From positions 60,941,010-61,005,009 of the forward strand of contig CM066983.1 in NCBI GenBank assembly GCA_033977485.1: a stretch of 64,000 nt of DNA. The letters run 5' to 3'. The stretch is from Hydrangea macrophylla. Taxonomy: Eukaryota > Streptophyta > Magnoliopsida > Cornales > Hydrangeaceae. Positions 33,430 through 43,745 of this stretch are shown here, in pieces. A program made the position numbers and the translations under genes. Numbering within the stretch: position 1 is the first letter of the stretch; each line of letters begins with the position of its first letter. The notes beneath the pieces were generated by a model, which did no database searches, was not told the DNA's origin, and saw nothing but the letters and a program-made list of their open reading frames with translations.

Positions 33430-35053
33430 ATGTCTTATCCATATTACCCTCCATACAACACAAGCGCCAATAATAGTTACACACTTGAAAATCAAAATAG
33501 TTATTCACCAAGTTGGCAAGCACCCACTTATGACGTGCATTATCAACCCGAGTGCTACCAACCACCACAATGGAAAAATGATAGTTGTAGTCCCTCATTT
33601 TATCAAACGCAACAAGAACCTCCACATGGAGAGTTCTATCAATCGCAATGGAGATATAACCAAAATGATAATGTAGGATATAGTAGTAGCTCCCATGATT
33701 ACCAAACGCACCAAGACTTTCCCTTTGGCGAGTCTTGTCCACAAACACAATAGGATGGGAATTACTATCAACAACAATGGGGCGAAACTTCATATAGTAA
33801 TAATGAGGAGAATAATCAAGTTGAGGATAATGGTATGTTAAAATTGCTACTTAGTGAAATGAACAGCCTAGATAATGCACTTGATATATTAGAAACTAGA
33901 TATCAACAAGCATATGCTAGCCAACCTATAAATGACTATACTAATCCTTCAACACTATAACCTAAATTTCAAGACACTAATAATGGAATGGAATTAGAGG
34001 ACAATGACGGGTTTATACCGAATGAGGTTAACAACTTATTCAAGAGAGTGATAACCCAACACGAACTCCAAAACCAAACTATTGAGCATGAAGTTGTAGA
34101 ACCATCTTCTCTTGAATATACACCCCAAGACATCAACTCCTTCACTACCTTGATAAAATTGCACAATCTCTTTATCCAAAGCACCTCAATAGATGATATA
34201 TATAGTGAGGAGAGTTATGAGGATGAGAATGAGGTTTTAAAAGATGATGAGAGTTTAGGTGATTGCACGCAATTAGGAAAGGATGAGTCCCCTGTTGACT
34301 CTACCCCTACCTTTGATAGTGACCTTAGGGAGGACGTTATTGAAATTTCTAAATTTGATTTAGATTCATCTGATATTCATGAACCCTCACCTCTTTTAGC
34401 CGAAGAGGTGGTGTCACCAAGTTGCCCATCACCTATCCTCTCTATTAATCAAAAATCTCTCATCTCGAGCTTGAAAATCGCGTGTACCCTAATATTGAAC
34501 AAATAGAATGTGTTGTGGAAGAGGATGGTAAGGATTCTAGCACATATTTTTCACAAAATTTTAACTTTCAAAATTCTTTGAGAGAGGATTTAGAAACTTT
34601 TGGGCCCACATTAGATGATTTTAAACTTCAACAAGAAGCTAGTAATCTTCTAGACTGCTTAACCTTCTTGAGTAATACTGACATTGAGGCTCAAATAGAT
34701 AGCTTTATCTAAGTCCAGTCCAAAACTAGTCACATAGAACAGAAATCCAATTCTTATGATCACATCTCCATAGATTCTGTTCTAGAACAAGAGGAGGGTA
34801 GTAAAACTTCACTAGAACATCACCTAGACCCTGCCCTTTTTATTGAACCATAGCCTCTGCCTGTTTTTTATAATAAAAAAATAGAGCCTGTTATAGAAAA
34901 TACCAACACCAAAGATCGTTTCTTGCGTATAATTCCTAAAAAGTGTGGTATACCTCTTATAATTGTCTCCAACAAATTTAGAGGCCATTGGTTTTGCATC
35001 ATCTCCTCTGACCTTGAGCTTGACATTAGTTGGGGGGGAGTTGCAATTTTATG
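33430..35053 (+). pseudogene. Asn/Gln-rich, acidic ORF of a non-autonomous Athila-like element
   Basis: The first ATG after the primer-binding site is at 33430. The frame (MSYPYYPPYN, then a Tyr/Gln/Asn/Pro-rich N-terminal domain of about 125 residues) continues in register past stops at 33751-33753 and 33958-33960 to about 34480. There a frameshift leads into the frame ending at 35051-35053. The middle and C-terminal parts are strongly acidic (repeated Asp/Glu/Ser). There is no gag, protease or polymerase domain that I can recognise. The position suggests that this protein replaces gag-pol in a non-autonomous derivative. The function is unknown. Confidence 0.6.
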
Positions 35054-36249
35054 AGGATCCTAATGTTCTTCTCACTGTTAAATTATTTCACAGGGAAGAT
35101 CCTCAAAAATTTCGGTTATTACTTTATGATAAAAATCATGATTAACCGAATTTATCTACTGAGTAGTTGTATTATATTCTTTCTCTATTTTTCCTTATTG
35201 CTACTAATGATTTTGCAGGTAACATATAAAAAAATATTGGATATTAACACCTCGAGGTAACATCCTTCCTTCTCTCGCTTTACTTTACATGTCCATATGC
35301 TTAGTTTAGAACATTGAGGACAATGTTTAATTTTAGTTGGGCGGAGTGAGTCATTAAATGCCTCGTTTTCTTGCTTTTTATGATTTAATGTCAATAAACC
35401 TGCTTAGCAACAAGACTCAGTAAATCAAAATTGCCAAAATTTTGAATTTTGAATTTTTTTTAATATAATAAAATGGTTCTTGTATTCCTCTCTTAATTAA
35501 TGTAGTTAGTTATGATGTATTGGTGTTATTTTCTGTATGTTATTACTATGTGATACACAATGATAGTTTGTTTACTATCTTGGTCATAGTATATTTTATG
35601 CTTTTTAATCTTCAAACAACTTTGAGCACGTAGTGACAACCTTACACTTAGCTAAAATGGATTAGTAAGCATAGCTTAGGTGTCTAGAGAGACTGTAGTG
35701 GAGACTAATAACCCAAGTGAGCTTTTGAGCAATTCCTTTTTTTCTTGAGGGTTTTATAAAATTACTCTTACTTTTTGAAAAGCGTATTAATTCGTTGTAA
35801 GTCTCAGATTTCTTCATTTTGACTGATCACTAGAAGAGAACGTTCAGGATTTACCAAAATTTAGAGCTTTTGAATTTACTGAAATGAATTATCCTATTAA
35901 CTTAAAAGATGATTTAGGCCATCTTTTGACCGTATACGTATAATACAGTCTTGGCCTACCTCTGTGCTATTCCTTTACTTCACCTCTTGAGCCTTATCAT
36001 AATTGCATTGTCATTATAATTCCTTAAATCTAAGCCTAACTCCAAAATACAAGTTTGAGCTTCTTTTATCTAGGAATGATTGGGATGTGTTATCTTGACA
36101 AAAAGTTTGGAAGTGTGAATAAGGGAAAGCTGGCAAAAAAAGAAAAAAAGCATGAAAAGAAAAAAAGTGCCAATGGTTGTTACAAAAGAAAAAGAAAACA
36201 TAATAATAAAAAAGAAGAGAGAGATTGGAGATGTGGGAAAATTTGAAGC
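35054..36249 (+). mobile_element. 3' internal region of the plus-strand Athila-like element, cut by element B
   Basis: Non-coding. Polypurine-like tracts occur at 35028-35041 (within the end of the ORF) and 35334-35348 (AGTTGGGCGGAGTGAG). The part around 35690-35830 (AGTGAGCTTTTGAGC, GTTCAGGATTTACC) is homologous in inverted orientation to 49390-49560 of element E. The sequence stops at 36249, where the LTR of element B begins; homology to 30718-30780 shows that it should have continued. Confidence 0.7.
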
Positions 36250-36858
36250 TGATATGTCCAATATTATTCAGCCATGAAGTCAATCTGCCACATCACCAGG
36301 ATCTGCTAGTTACTTCGGTAAAGGTGCCAGTAGCCAAGCAGTCCGGAGGCGTTCGTTAGGATCGCGCGGTTCGTACCAACAGGTCGGGATTAGAAGACCG
36401 CGGCATCCTGTGGACCTGGCCTAACCAGCAGTTTCCTAAACTATCTATAAGGCGGCAAGAGGGAATGTGGCAGTTTCCTAAATCGCTTAGGAAACTTTCC
36501 CCAAATCATGTAAATCAATTATAATTAGATTAGCCTTCCTAATCTGACTGACTTACCATGTAAGGGTGGACTCTTGTGCCTATAAAAGAGCCCACCTACT
36601 CTATCTACAGGGACCCGAATAACTCTCTAGCTAACAAGCAGAGAACATAGAATTCACCATTGTACGCATATACCCGGCTGGTATTACTGGTAGTGCCGCC
36701 CCACTTGGTTGGCTCACTAGGCCCGCCGGTGATCTGCTAGTGATCGCGCCCAGACGCAACCGTGGACGTAGGTCACCTTGTTAATGGGATCGAACCACAT
36801 ATAACGTGTTCTTGTCTTTTTCTCTCTAAACCCTTCTTACTAATTTTCGACATCATCA
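36250..36858 (+). mobile_element. 5' LTR of element B
   Basis: Begins TGATATGTCC and ends GACATCATCA, 609 bp. A TATA box (CTATAAAAG) lies at 36580-36588, and GACCCGAATAACTCTC-type leader sequence follows. It inserts directly after GGAAAATTTGAAGC of the Athila-like element. Confidence 0.8.
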
Positions 36859-36860
36859 GT

Positions 36861-36880
36861 TTAGCGCTGTCTGTGGGAAA
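36861..36880 (+). promoter_or_regulatory. Primer-binding site of element B
   Basis: TTAGCGCTGTCTGTGGGAAA, a slightly decayed form of the TGGCGCCGTCTGTGGGAA site usual in this group, two bases after the LTR. Confidence 0.75.
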
Positions 36881-36997
36881 CGACAGAGTTTTTCACCAAC
36901 AAATTCTTGACTGATCATCGTGCCGCCTAGAAGGAATAAGAAGGCCACTACTCAGCCCAGTCAGGAGGATTCGTAGCCCGGGCGATCGGCTGCCTCC

Positions 36998-38432
36998 ATG
37001 ACCACTGAACAGATAACGGCAGCACTGGCGCAACTCTTGGAGGGCCAGCGCCGAACGCAGGAACAAATGGAGGCGCTTTGGGTCGGCAGGAAAAGTGCCC
37101 TGTACCAGAAGATCAGCCCGAGAAAAGAGCACCCGATTAGGATACAGCTCGGGCGCGAAAGCGAGCCCGTTCTGCCCCGGTGTCCCCACTGGACTGGGAA
37201 CTCCTTGGTGATGGTGAGCACAGCCAGGCGACCAGGCGTTCACAGAGGCGAGCTCGGCCCAATCCTCGCCTGGTGGAAGATTCCAGAACCATCATCAACC
37301 AACGGCACGCGGCCAGAGGGGAAGAGCCAGGATGGAAGGCCCAGGAATCAGCCAAAGACCCTTCGGCCCTGAGCCAGGGGGATCTTAGGCACTCAATTTC
37401 TCAGACCCAGAGCCGGGTGCTATCCCCAAGGTCGACGCACTTTGAGGAAGAGGCCTCGTCGTCCAATCCGACCTACCGCTCGGATGTAGAGAAGAGAACT
37501 GGGCGGGATGACGTCAAGGCCCAGTTCGAACAATTGCAGCAGTAGATTGAGAGGTTGTGCTGCAAGTCCGGCCATGACCTCACCAACACGGAGACTAAAT
37601 CACCCTACACCGCCCGGGTGACGCAGTTCCCTATCCCGCGGAAGTTCCAACCCCCTCACCTTAGCTCCTATGACGGCATAGGGAGTCCAGTGGACCACAT
37701 CCGCACTTACATGGCTCAGATGGCACTGGTCACCACGGTGGACGAGCTACTATGCCTGGCCTTTCCCAGTACCCTCAAAGGACCAGCAGCACAGTGGTTC
37801 CATGCTTTAAAGTCCCGGACGGTCGAGGACTTCAAAGCCCTCAGCAAGCTGTTCATCAGCCAATTTGTCAGGATGCTCGACCGGTCGCCACCGGACACTC
37901 AGCTACTGACCATCAAGCAGCGCAACGGGGAGTCCCTAAGGGAGTATGTGGACCGTTTCAATCAGCAAAGGCTTCAGATCCGCAATCTCAATGAAACGGC
38001 CACAATTATGGCCTTTTGTTCGGGAGTTCAACACACCAAGGTTGCCACGTCGTTTCATCGCGACCGACCGGCAAGTCTGGTGGAGCTCTCGGAGAGGGTT
38101 AGAAAGTATATAGACACTGAGGTGTTCCTGAAGGCGAAGTGTGCCAGCCAGGCAGGAGACGAATCCCCAAAGGCCAAGTGCAAGCGTGAAGGATTTGAGA
38201 AGGGCTCGGGAAAGAAGCCGAAGCAAGATTAGAAGGATGTCCGGGGTCAGTCCTTGATTGCTTTTACACCCCTTTCTCAGCCCATACAAGAAGTCATGGT
38301 AGCGACCGAGGCGCAGAGGCTGCTTCAGCAGCCGGCAAAGCTTAAAGCCCCGCCCGGGAAGAGGAATGTGACAAGTTTTGCCATTTTCACAGAGATCACG
38401 GCCACAACACAGAAGACTGCTTCAAATTAAAG
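36998..38432 (+). pseudogene. Gag of element B with zinc motif (broken)
   Basis: Start taken at ATG 36998 (MTTEQITAALAQLLEGQRR, coiled-coil-like). A frameshift near 37190 moves to the frame that runs through 37545 (stop) and 37555-38232. The retrotransposon gag domain is at about 37620-38140: PRKFQPPHLSSYDGIGSPVD, AFPSTLKGPAAQWFHAL, FISQFVRMLDRSPPDTQLL and LREYVDRFNQQRLQI. After a stop at 38232 and a further shift near 38350 the nucleic-acid-binding motif CHFHRDHGHNTEDC appears at about 38376-38420. Confidence 0.85.
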
Positions 38433-39180
38433 ATGGCAATTGAAAGATTGATCGAGCAAGGCCATCTAGCAGAGTACGTCACAGCAGATGGACGGCCTGC
38501 ACAAGGAGCCCGAGCTCCCGGTCATTTCCAACCTCTCGATCAAATCAATGTGATCTCCGGAGGAATGTCAGGCGGAGGGGGCTCACAGTCGGCACGAAAG
38601 AGGCATGCTCGGGCGTCCCGGGCGGATGTCTGGCAGGTCCAATCCACCGGCTCCTCCCCAACTGAAGTTCTGACGTTCACCTCCAATGACCTGCAGGGCG
38701 TCCTCTGCCCCCATGATGACCTGCTAGTTGTGACGCTTTCTATAGCCAACTATATGGTCAAGAGGGTGCTAGTGGACACTGGCAGCTCGTCCGACATTAT
38801 GTTTACGTCGACATTCGATCAGCTCGTGATCTCCAGGGATTGGCTTCGGCCAGTCACTACTTCACTGGTTAGATTTTATTGCTCTAGCATACAACCGCTT
38901 GGGATAATCAAGCTCCCAGTTCTCATGGGAACCTACCCTCAACAAGCTTTCGTGCTGACAAATTTTGTGATCGTAGAAGCCTCGTCGGCCTACAATGTCA
39001 TTCTTGGGAGGTCGACCCTCAACAAGGCCAAGGCGGTCGTCTCCACCTATAGCTTAACAGTGAAGTTCCCAACTCCTCAGGGACCCGGATGCTTACGTGG
39101 AGATCAGACTACCGCCCGGAGTTACTATGTCAGCTCGTTGCGCCGAGGGGCAATCACCGAAACATTAAACGTCCAAGAGA
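38433..39180 (+). pseudogene. Aspartic protease of element B
   Basis: Open from 38433. The retropepsin active site is VLVDTGSSSDIMF, followed by the characteristic YNVILGRSTLNKAKAVVST motif. It is fused in frame to the reverse transcriptase, as normal for gypsy pol. The catalytic Asp-Thr-Gly is intact. Confidence 0.85.
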
Positions 39181-40166
39181 TGGACCCTCGAGACCAGAGT
39201 GACACGATAGGTCTTGTAGAAGAATTGGAAAGAGTGATGCCAGATCCCGAGTACCCTGACCGCATGGTCAGCATTGGTACACTACTGGAGTCCCGCCTGA
39301 AGGAAAAACTAATTCAGTTCCTGCGGAAAAACCAGGATGTTTTTGCTTGGAGTCATGAGGATATGCCCGGGATTGACCCCCGGATAATGTCCCATCGACT
39401 GAATATTAGCCCAGATTACCGACCAGTGAAACAGAAGAGAAGGGGCATGGCCCCTGAGAGACAGAAAGCGGTATCTGAAGAGGTAGAAAAGCTCCTGAAG
39501 GCAAAGTCCATCCGAGAGGTTCACTATCCCGACTGGTTAGCTAATGTTGTTCTGGTCAAGAAAAGCAACGGGAAGTGGAGGATGTGCGTGGACTTCACCG
39601 ACCTCAACAAGGCCTGCCCCAAGGATTGTTATCCACTACCCAGGATAGATCTCCTTGTGGACTCCACGGTCGGCCACTTACTTCTCTCGTTTATGGATGC
39701 CTACTCGGGGTACAACCAGATCAGCATGTACCCCGGGGACGAAGAGAAGACTACATTTATCACTGACTAGGGTACGTATTGTTACATGGTTATGCCATTC
39801 GGTCTCAAGAATGCCGGGGCCACCTACCAATGCCTGGTCAACCACATATTTAAGGACCTGAATGGGAAGTCTATGGAAGTGTTCGTGGATGATCTGCTGG
39901 TCAAGAGCCGGGACGAGTCCGACCACCTAGAGCATCTGGCCGGGGCCTTCAGCATTTTGAGAAAATTTAGGATGAGGTTGAACCTGGCCAAATGCACCTT
40001 CGGCGTCTCGTCTGGGAAATTTTTGGGCCATCTAGTCAGCAGACGGGGAATTGAGGCAAACCCCGAAAAGATCAAAGCCATCATCAACATGCGGTCGCCC
40101 AAGTCGACGAAGGAGGCTCAGAGCCTAGCCAGACGGGTGGCCGCACTGAACAGATTTGTCTCCTGA
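39181..40166 (+). pseudogene. Reverse transcriptase of element B
   Basis: Motifs in order: WRMCVDFTDLNKACPKDCYP, LLSFMDAYSGYNQI, MVMPFGLKNAGATYQ, FVDDLLVKS, LAKCTFGV, KFLGHLVS. A single stop codon (TAG 39768-39770) splits the palm between the Asp of SFMDAYSG and MPFGLKN. A frameshift follows at about 40160. All three catalytic aspartates are present. Confidence 0.9.
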
Positions 40167-40730
40167 GCTACAGGTGCCTGCCATTCTTTAAAATCCTCCG
40201 TAAAGCGTTTCAGTGGTCAGAAGAGTGTGAAGAGGCATTCCAGGAACTCAAGAAGTACTTGGAGTCCCCTCCTTTACTCTCAACACCCGTGCCGGGGGAA
40301 GAGTTGTTCTTATACTTGGCAGTGTCACCCTCAGCGCTCAGCTCGGCACTCGTTAGGAAAAAGTATGGGATATAGTTCCCTGTGTACTATACCAGTAGGG
40401 CGTTACAAGGTGCAGAGAGCAGATACTCCTGCATCAAAAAACTAGCATTCGCCCTCATCACCTTGGCCAGGAGGCTCCGTCCGCACTTTCAAGCCTATGT
40501 CATTGTGGTCCGCATGGACCAACCTTTCCACAGAATGCTCAGTCGGCCCGACACATCTGCGAGGCTCGTCAAGTGGGCATTGGAGTAGGAAGAATTTGAA
40601 GTGATCTACTGACCCCGGACTACCATCAAGGAATAAGCTGTCACAGACTTTCTGGTTGAGTTCACGTATCCAGAGCACCCGGTTCAAGAGTCTAAGCTGC
40701 CAGCCCTACCGCCTGGGTTACACTCTGACA
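40167..40730 (+). pseudogene. Degenerate first RNase H of element B
   Basis: Read with frame changes: CEEAFQELKKYLESPPLLS, FLYLAVSPSALSSALVR (the catalytic Asp is absent), PVYYTSRALQGAESRY and LARRLRPHFQAYVIVV. In-frame stops at about 40372, 40585, 40609 and 40633. Loss of the first Asp matches element A and the Tat lineage generally. Confidence 0.75.
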
Positions 40731-41040
40731 TCCCTACCTGGGTGCTGCATGTGGATGGTTCATCGAATCAGCAAGGCAGTGGGGCAAGAATCATCCTAAC
40801 TACCCCCGATGGCATCCAGCTCAAGTACGCGCTAAGGTTTAGGTTCCGTGCCTCCAACAACGAGGCCGAATACGAAGCCTTATTGGTCGGATTGCAATTG
40901 GCCATTTCTATGAGTGGGCAACAGGTCCAGGGATACAGTGATTCCCAGCTTGTGGTCAATTAGGTTAACCAAGAGTACGAAGCATGGGAAGACAACATGG
41001 TAGCTTACTTGGCCCTTGTCAGAGCGGTTTCTAAGAAGCT
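40731..41040 (+). pseudogene. Archaeal-type RNase H of element B
   Basis: WVLHVDGSSNQQGSGARIIL, FRASNNEAEYEALLVGLQLA and GYSDSQLVVN give the D-E-D residues of the second RNase H. A stop codon at 40961-40963 follows the third motif; the frame then continues into the linker (QIPREENSRADRLARLAS). The catalytic residues are all present. Confidence 0.85.
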
Positions 41041-42387
41041 CCGGGGATTTTCTATCACGCAGATACCCAGAGAGGAAAATTCCAGGGCCGATCGATTGGC
41101 CCGCCTCGCCTCATCATCTGAGTCAGATTTACCCGGGATAAGGATAGAATACCTACCCGAGCTAAGTGTGAGCAACTCAGAAGGCATGGAAGTGGATCCG
41201 GTCACCCTGGGACCCAGTTGGATGGACCCGATCGTGACATTCTCGACAACAGGGGCGCTACCAAACGAGAAAGAAGAAGCCCGCCGAGTCAAGTACCGGG
41301 AAGCCCTTTACCATCTTGTTGACGGCATCCTCTACAAGAGGGGATTCGCAATCCCGTACCTTTGCTGTGTCCACCCTGCACAAGTCCAAGGGATGTTATT
41401 TGAAATCCATGAAGCAGTGTGCAGGAATCACATTGGAGGCTGGGCACTCTCCAACAAGGCCCTATTGCAAGGTTACTATTGGCCAACCATGGCCCGGGAT
41501 TCCCAGGAATACGTTAGAAGGTGTGACAAGTGTCAGAGATACTCTCCCATGATCAACCGACCGGGAGAGCTCCAGACACCAATCCATAGCCCTTGGTCAT
41601 TCGCCCAGTGGGGAATCGACATTGTCGGTCCCTTGCCGATGGGAAAAGGACAGGTCAGTTCGCCTTCATCGCTGTTGATTACTTCACCAAATGGACAGAG
41701 GCCGAGCCCTTGGCATTAATAACCGAACGGAAAATGGAAAGCTTCATGGAAAGGAATATCCTCAGTAGGTTCGGCATTCCCCGGGTCCTGGTTAGCGATA
41801 ATAGCAGACAATTCGTCACCTCTATCTTCAAGCAGTTCTACTCGGGCTACGGGATACACAATCACTATTCTTCCCCTGAGCCCCCTCAAGCCAATGGTCA
41901 AGCCGAGGTGACGAAACGGACTATCTTGCAGTCAATCAAAACAAGGCTTGATGGCGCTAAAGGGCTGTGGGCTGAAGAAATACCAACCCTCCTGTGGGTC
42001 TACCGCACTATACCCCGAGCGGCAACAGGCAAGACGCCATTCTCTTTAACCTACAGATTCGAGGCAATGGTCCCCACAGAGCTCGAGTTGCCTACGTATC
42101 AAGTGGCTAACTTCAGTGCGCCAGATAACGAAGACGTCCTCAGATCAGAACTGGACCTAGTGGAGGAAATAAGAGACCGAGCCTATCTAAAGGTGGCAGC
42201 CTACAACCAACGGGTTTCTCGATACTACAACAGCAAGGTGAATCACCACAGTTTTCAAGTCGGAGACCTCGTCCTTAAAGCAGTGAACCAGTCTACCCGA
42301 ATCCCGAGCCATGGGAAATTGGGGCTAAACTGGGAAGGCTCATATAAAGTAACCCGGGTCAACCAACCGGGAACTTACTGGCTATAG
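41041..42387 (+). pseudogene. Integrase of element B
   Basis: Zinc-binding part: IHEAVCRNHIGG, GYYWPTMARDSQEYVRRC and DKCQRYSP. Core: WGIDIVGPLPMG (first Asp), a frameshift at about 41655, then AVDYFTKWTEAEP, VLVSDNSRQF (second Asp) and PPQANGQAEVTKR (Glu). The C-terminal part, with FQVGDLVLKAV and LGLNWEGSYKVTRV, is an SH3-like domain typical of Tat integrases; it has no chromodomain. The stop is at 42385-42387. Only the frameshift prevents a full-length reading. Confidence 0.88.
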
Positions 42388-42439
42388 AGCATGGACGGGC
42401 ACGATCTCTCTCACCCTTGAAATGTGCAACACCTCTACA

Positions 42440-42857
42440 AGTACTATCAGTAACACTTAGCCACGGGAATTTAGTATTGGTAGGGAAATTTGTTTTTGTA
42501 GCTCTGATTGATCAACCACTATAAATCTTTATTTTTAAATAAAATTGGATAGTTTACTTTGCAAATTTAATCCCGTCAGTATCCCGTGCCCCACAGAAAA
42601 GTCCTCGGGCCTAACCCCGAGACATGAAAGACCTTGGCTAAAAACCAAGGCAAAAAAGACTTCGGGCTCTGAACCCAGGCACAAAAGACCTAGAGCTCCG
42701 AACCCAGGCACCGGCTTCGCCTAGGTCCAATTGACGATGGGGGCAAACCCCTAGGTGGCTAATGATGGCAAGCCTCAAAGGACCCTGCAACCACCCATGT
42801 TCCAGGTCAATTTCCTATGGTCACTCCTCCCCTCGACCCCGCCTTCGCAGGACGCTC

Positions 42858-42888
<31 letters not shown>

Positions 42889-43560
42889 AGGGTATACTAG
42901 ACCCAAACAGGAAATTACCCAAGCTTCACTTAGGTCCAACCGACTACGGGGACAATCCCCTAGGTGGTCGATGATGGCAAGCTTCAAAGGACCCTACAAC
43001 TACCCATGCTCCATTCGGTTTCCTACGGCCACTCACTCCTGCACTCCCGCCTTAGCAAAATGCTTGGGGGGCAGGGGTAATATATGCCAAAACAGGAAAT
43101 CACACCGGTTGCTAAAAGAACTTGGAAGATATTCCAAAGCACTTACAGTGATCAGAGATAGATATCTCGGACGGTAAAACAAGATACTCCTATGATACAC
43201 CGGGACATCCTGAACGGTAAAGCAGGGTATTCCTATAATACACTGGTACATCCCAGACGCTAAACAGGATAAGTTCCTATGGCATACTGGGCAATTACCT
43301 TTAAAATAAGTCAAGAAGACTAGGTGTTCTGCTGGTTACGGTCCTAAACCATTTGTTAAGGCAGGGGCTTAGGTCGACTAAAAATCGGGCGGATACTAGC
43401 AATCTCAAACAGGCAAAGTACAGAATAAAGTAATTGGTTAATGAAATGAAGATTGACCTCGGGAGCCTTTCCATTAATAAAAAAAACTGTACAAAGCCTG
43501 GGGGGCAGTTGTAGTAGCCTCCCCATAAAATAAATTACAACAAAAAAAAACAGGGTCACA
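42440..43560 (+). repeat. Tandem-repeat-rich 3' region of element B
   Basis: No gene. Two diverged copies of a roughly 165-bp unit lie at about 42714-42886 and 42922-43075 (GCTTCGCCTAGGTCCA, CCCCTAGGTGG, GATGGCAAGC, CAAAGGACC, CGCCTTCGCAGGACGCT and their variants), the first ending in a 29-base G run. A unit of about 50 bp is repeated roughly three times at 43140-43290 (GGTAAAGCAGGGTATTCCTA, ATACACTGG, ACATCC). Tandem repeats between pol and the 3' LTR are a known habit of Tat elements. Confidence 0.8.
42858..42886 (+). repeat. 29-base poly-G run
   Basis: Uninterrupted G run at the end of the first 165-bp unit; the second unit has only GGGGGG at the same place. Length is likely unstable or poorly assembled. 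Confidence 0.95.
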
Positions 43561-43745
43561 GGTTGTCCACAATGACCACCTCTTCCTCCCCAGCGGCTTG
43601 TTCTTCCACAGAGGGGTCCCCGATCAGTGCAACTTCAGTGGCGACCTCGGAGTCAGCTTGGCCCTCTATCTAGTAACTAGACTCTACCCAAGAATAGGCA
43701 GACAGGTCCCAGTCAGGGTGGTCGGCAGCATCCCGCTTCGCCAGA

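Noticed and set aside
33404..33793. 129-codon minus-strand frame opposite the Asn/Gln-rich ORF
   Set aside because: Antisense shadow; the plus frame is supported by the primer-binding site and by continuation past single stops.
30578..36261. Small Phe/Ser-rich minus-strand frames repeated near 30.7 and 36.2 kb
   Set aside because: They repeat because the 3' region of the Athila-like element is duplicated; both are antisense to A/G-rich non-coding DNA.
42755..43177. 140-codon open frame with a poly-Gly run
   Set aside because: Created by the 29-base G run in the tandem-repeat region of element B; unlikely to be coding.
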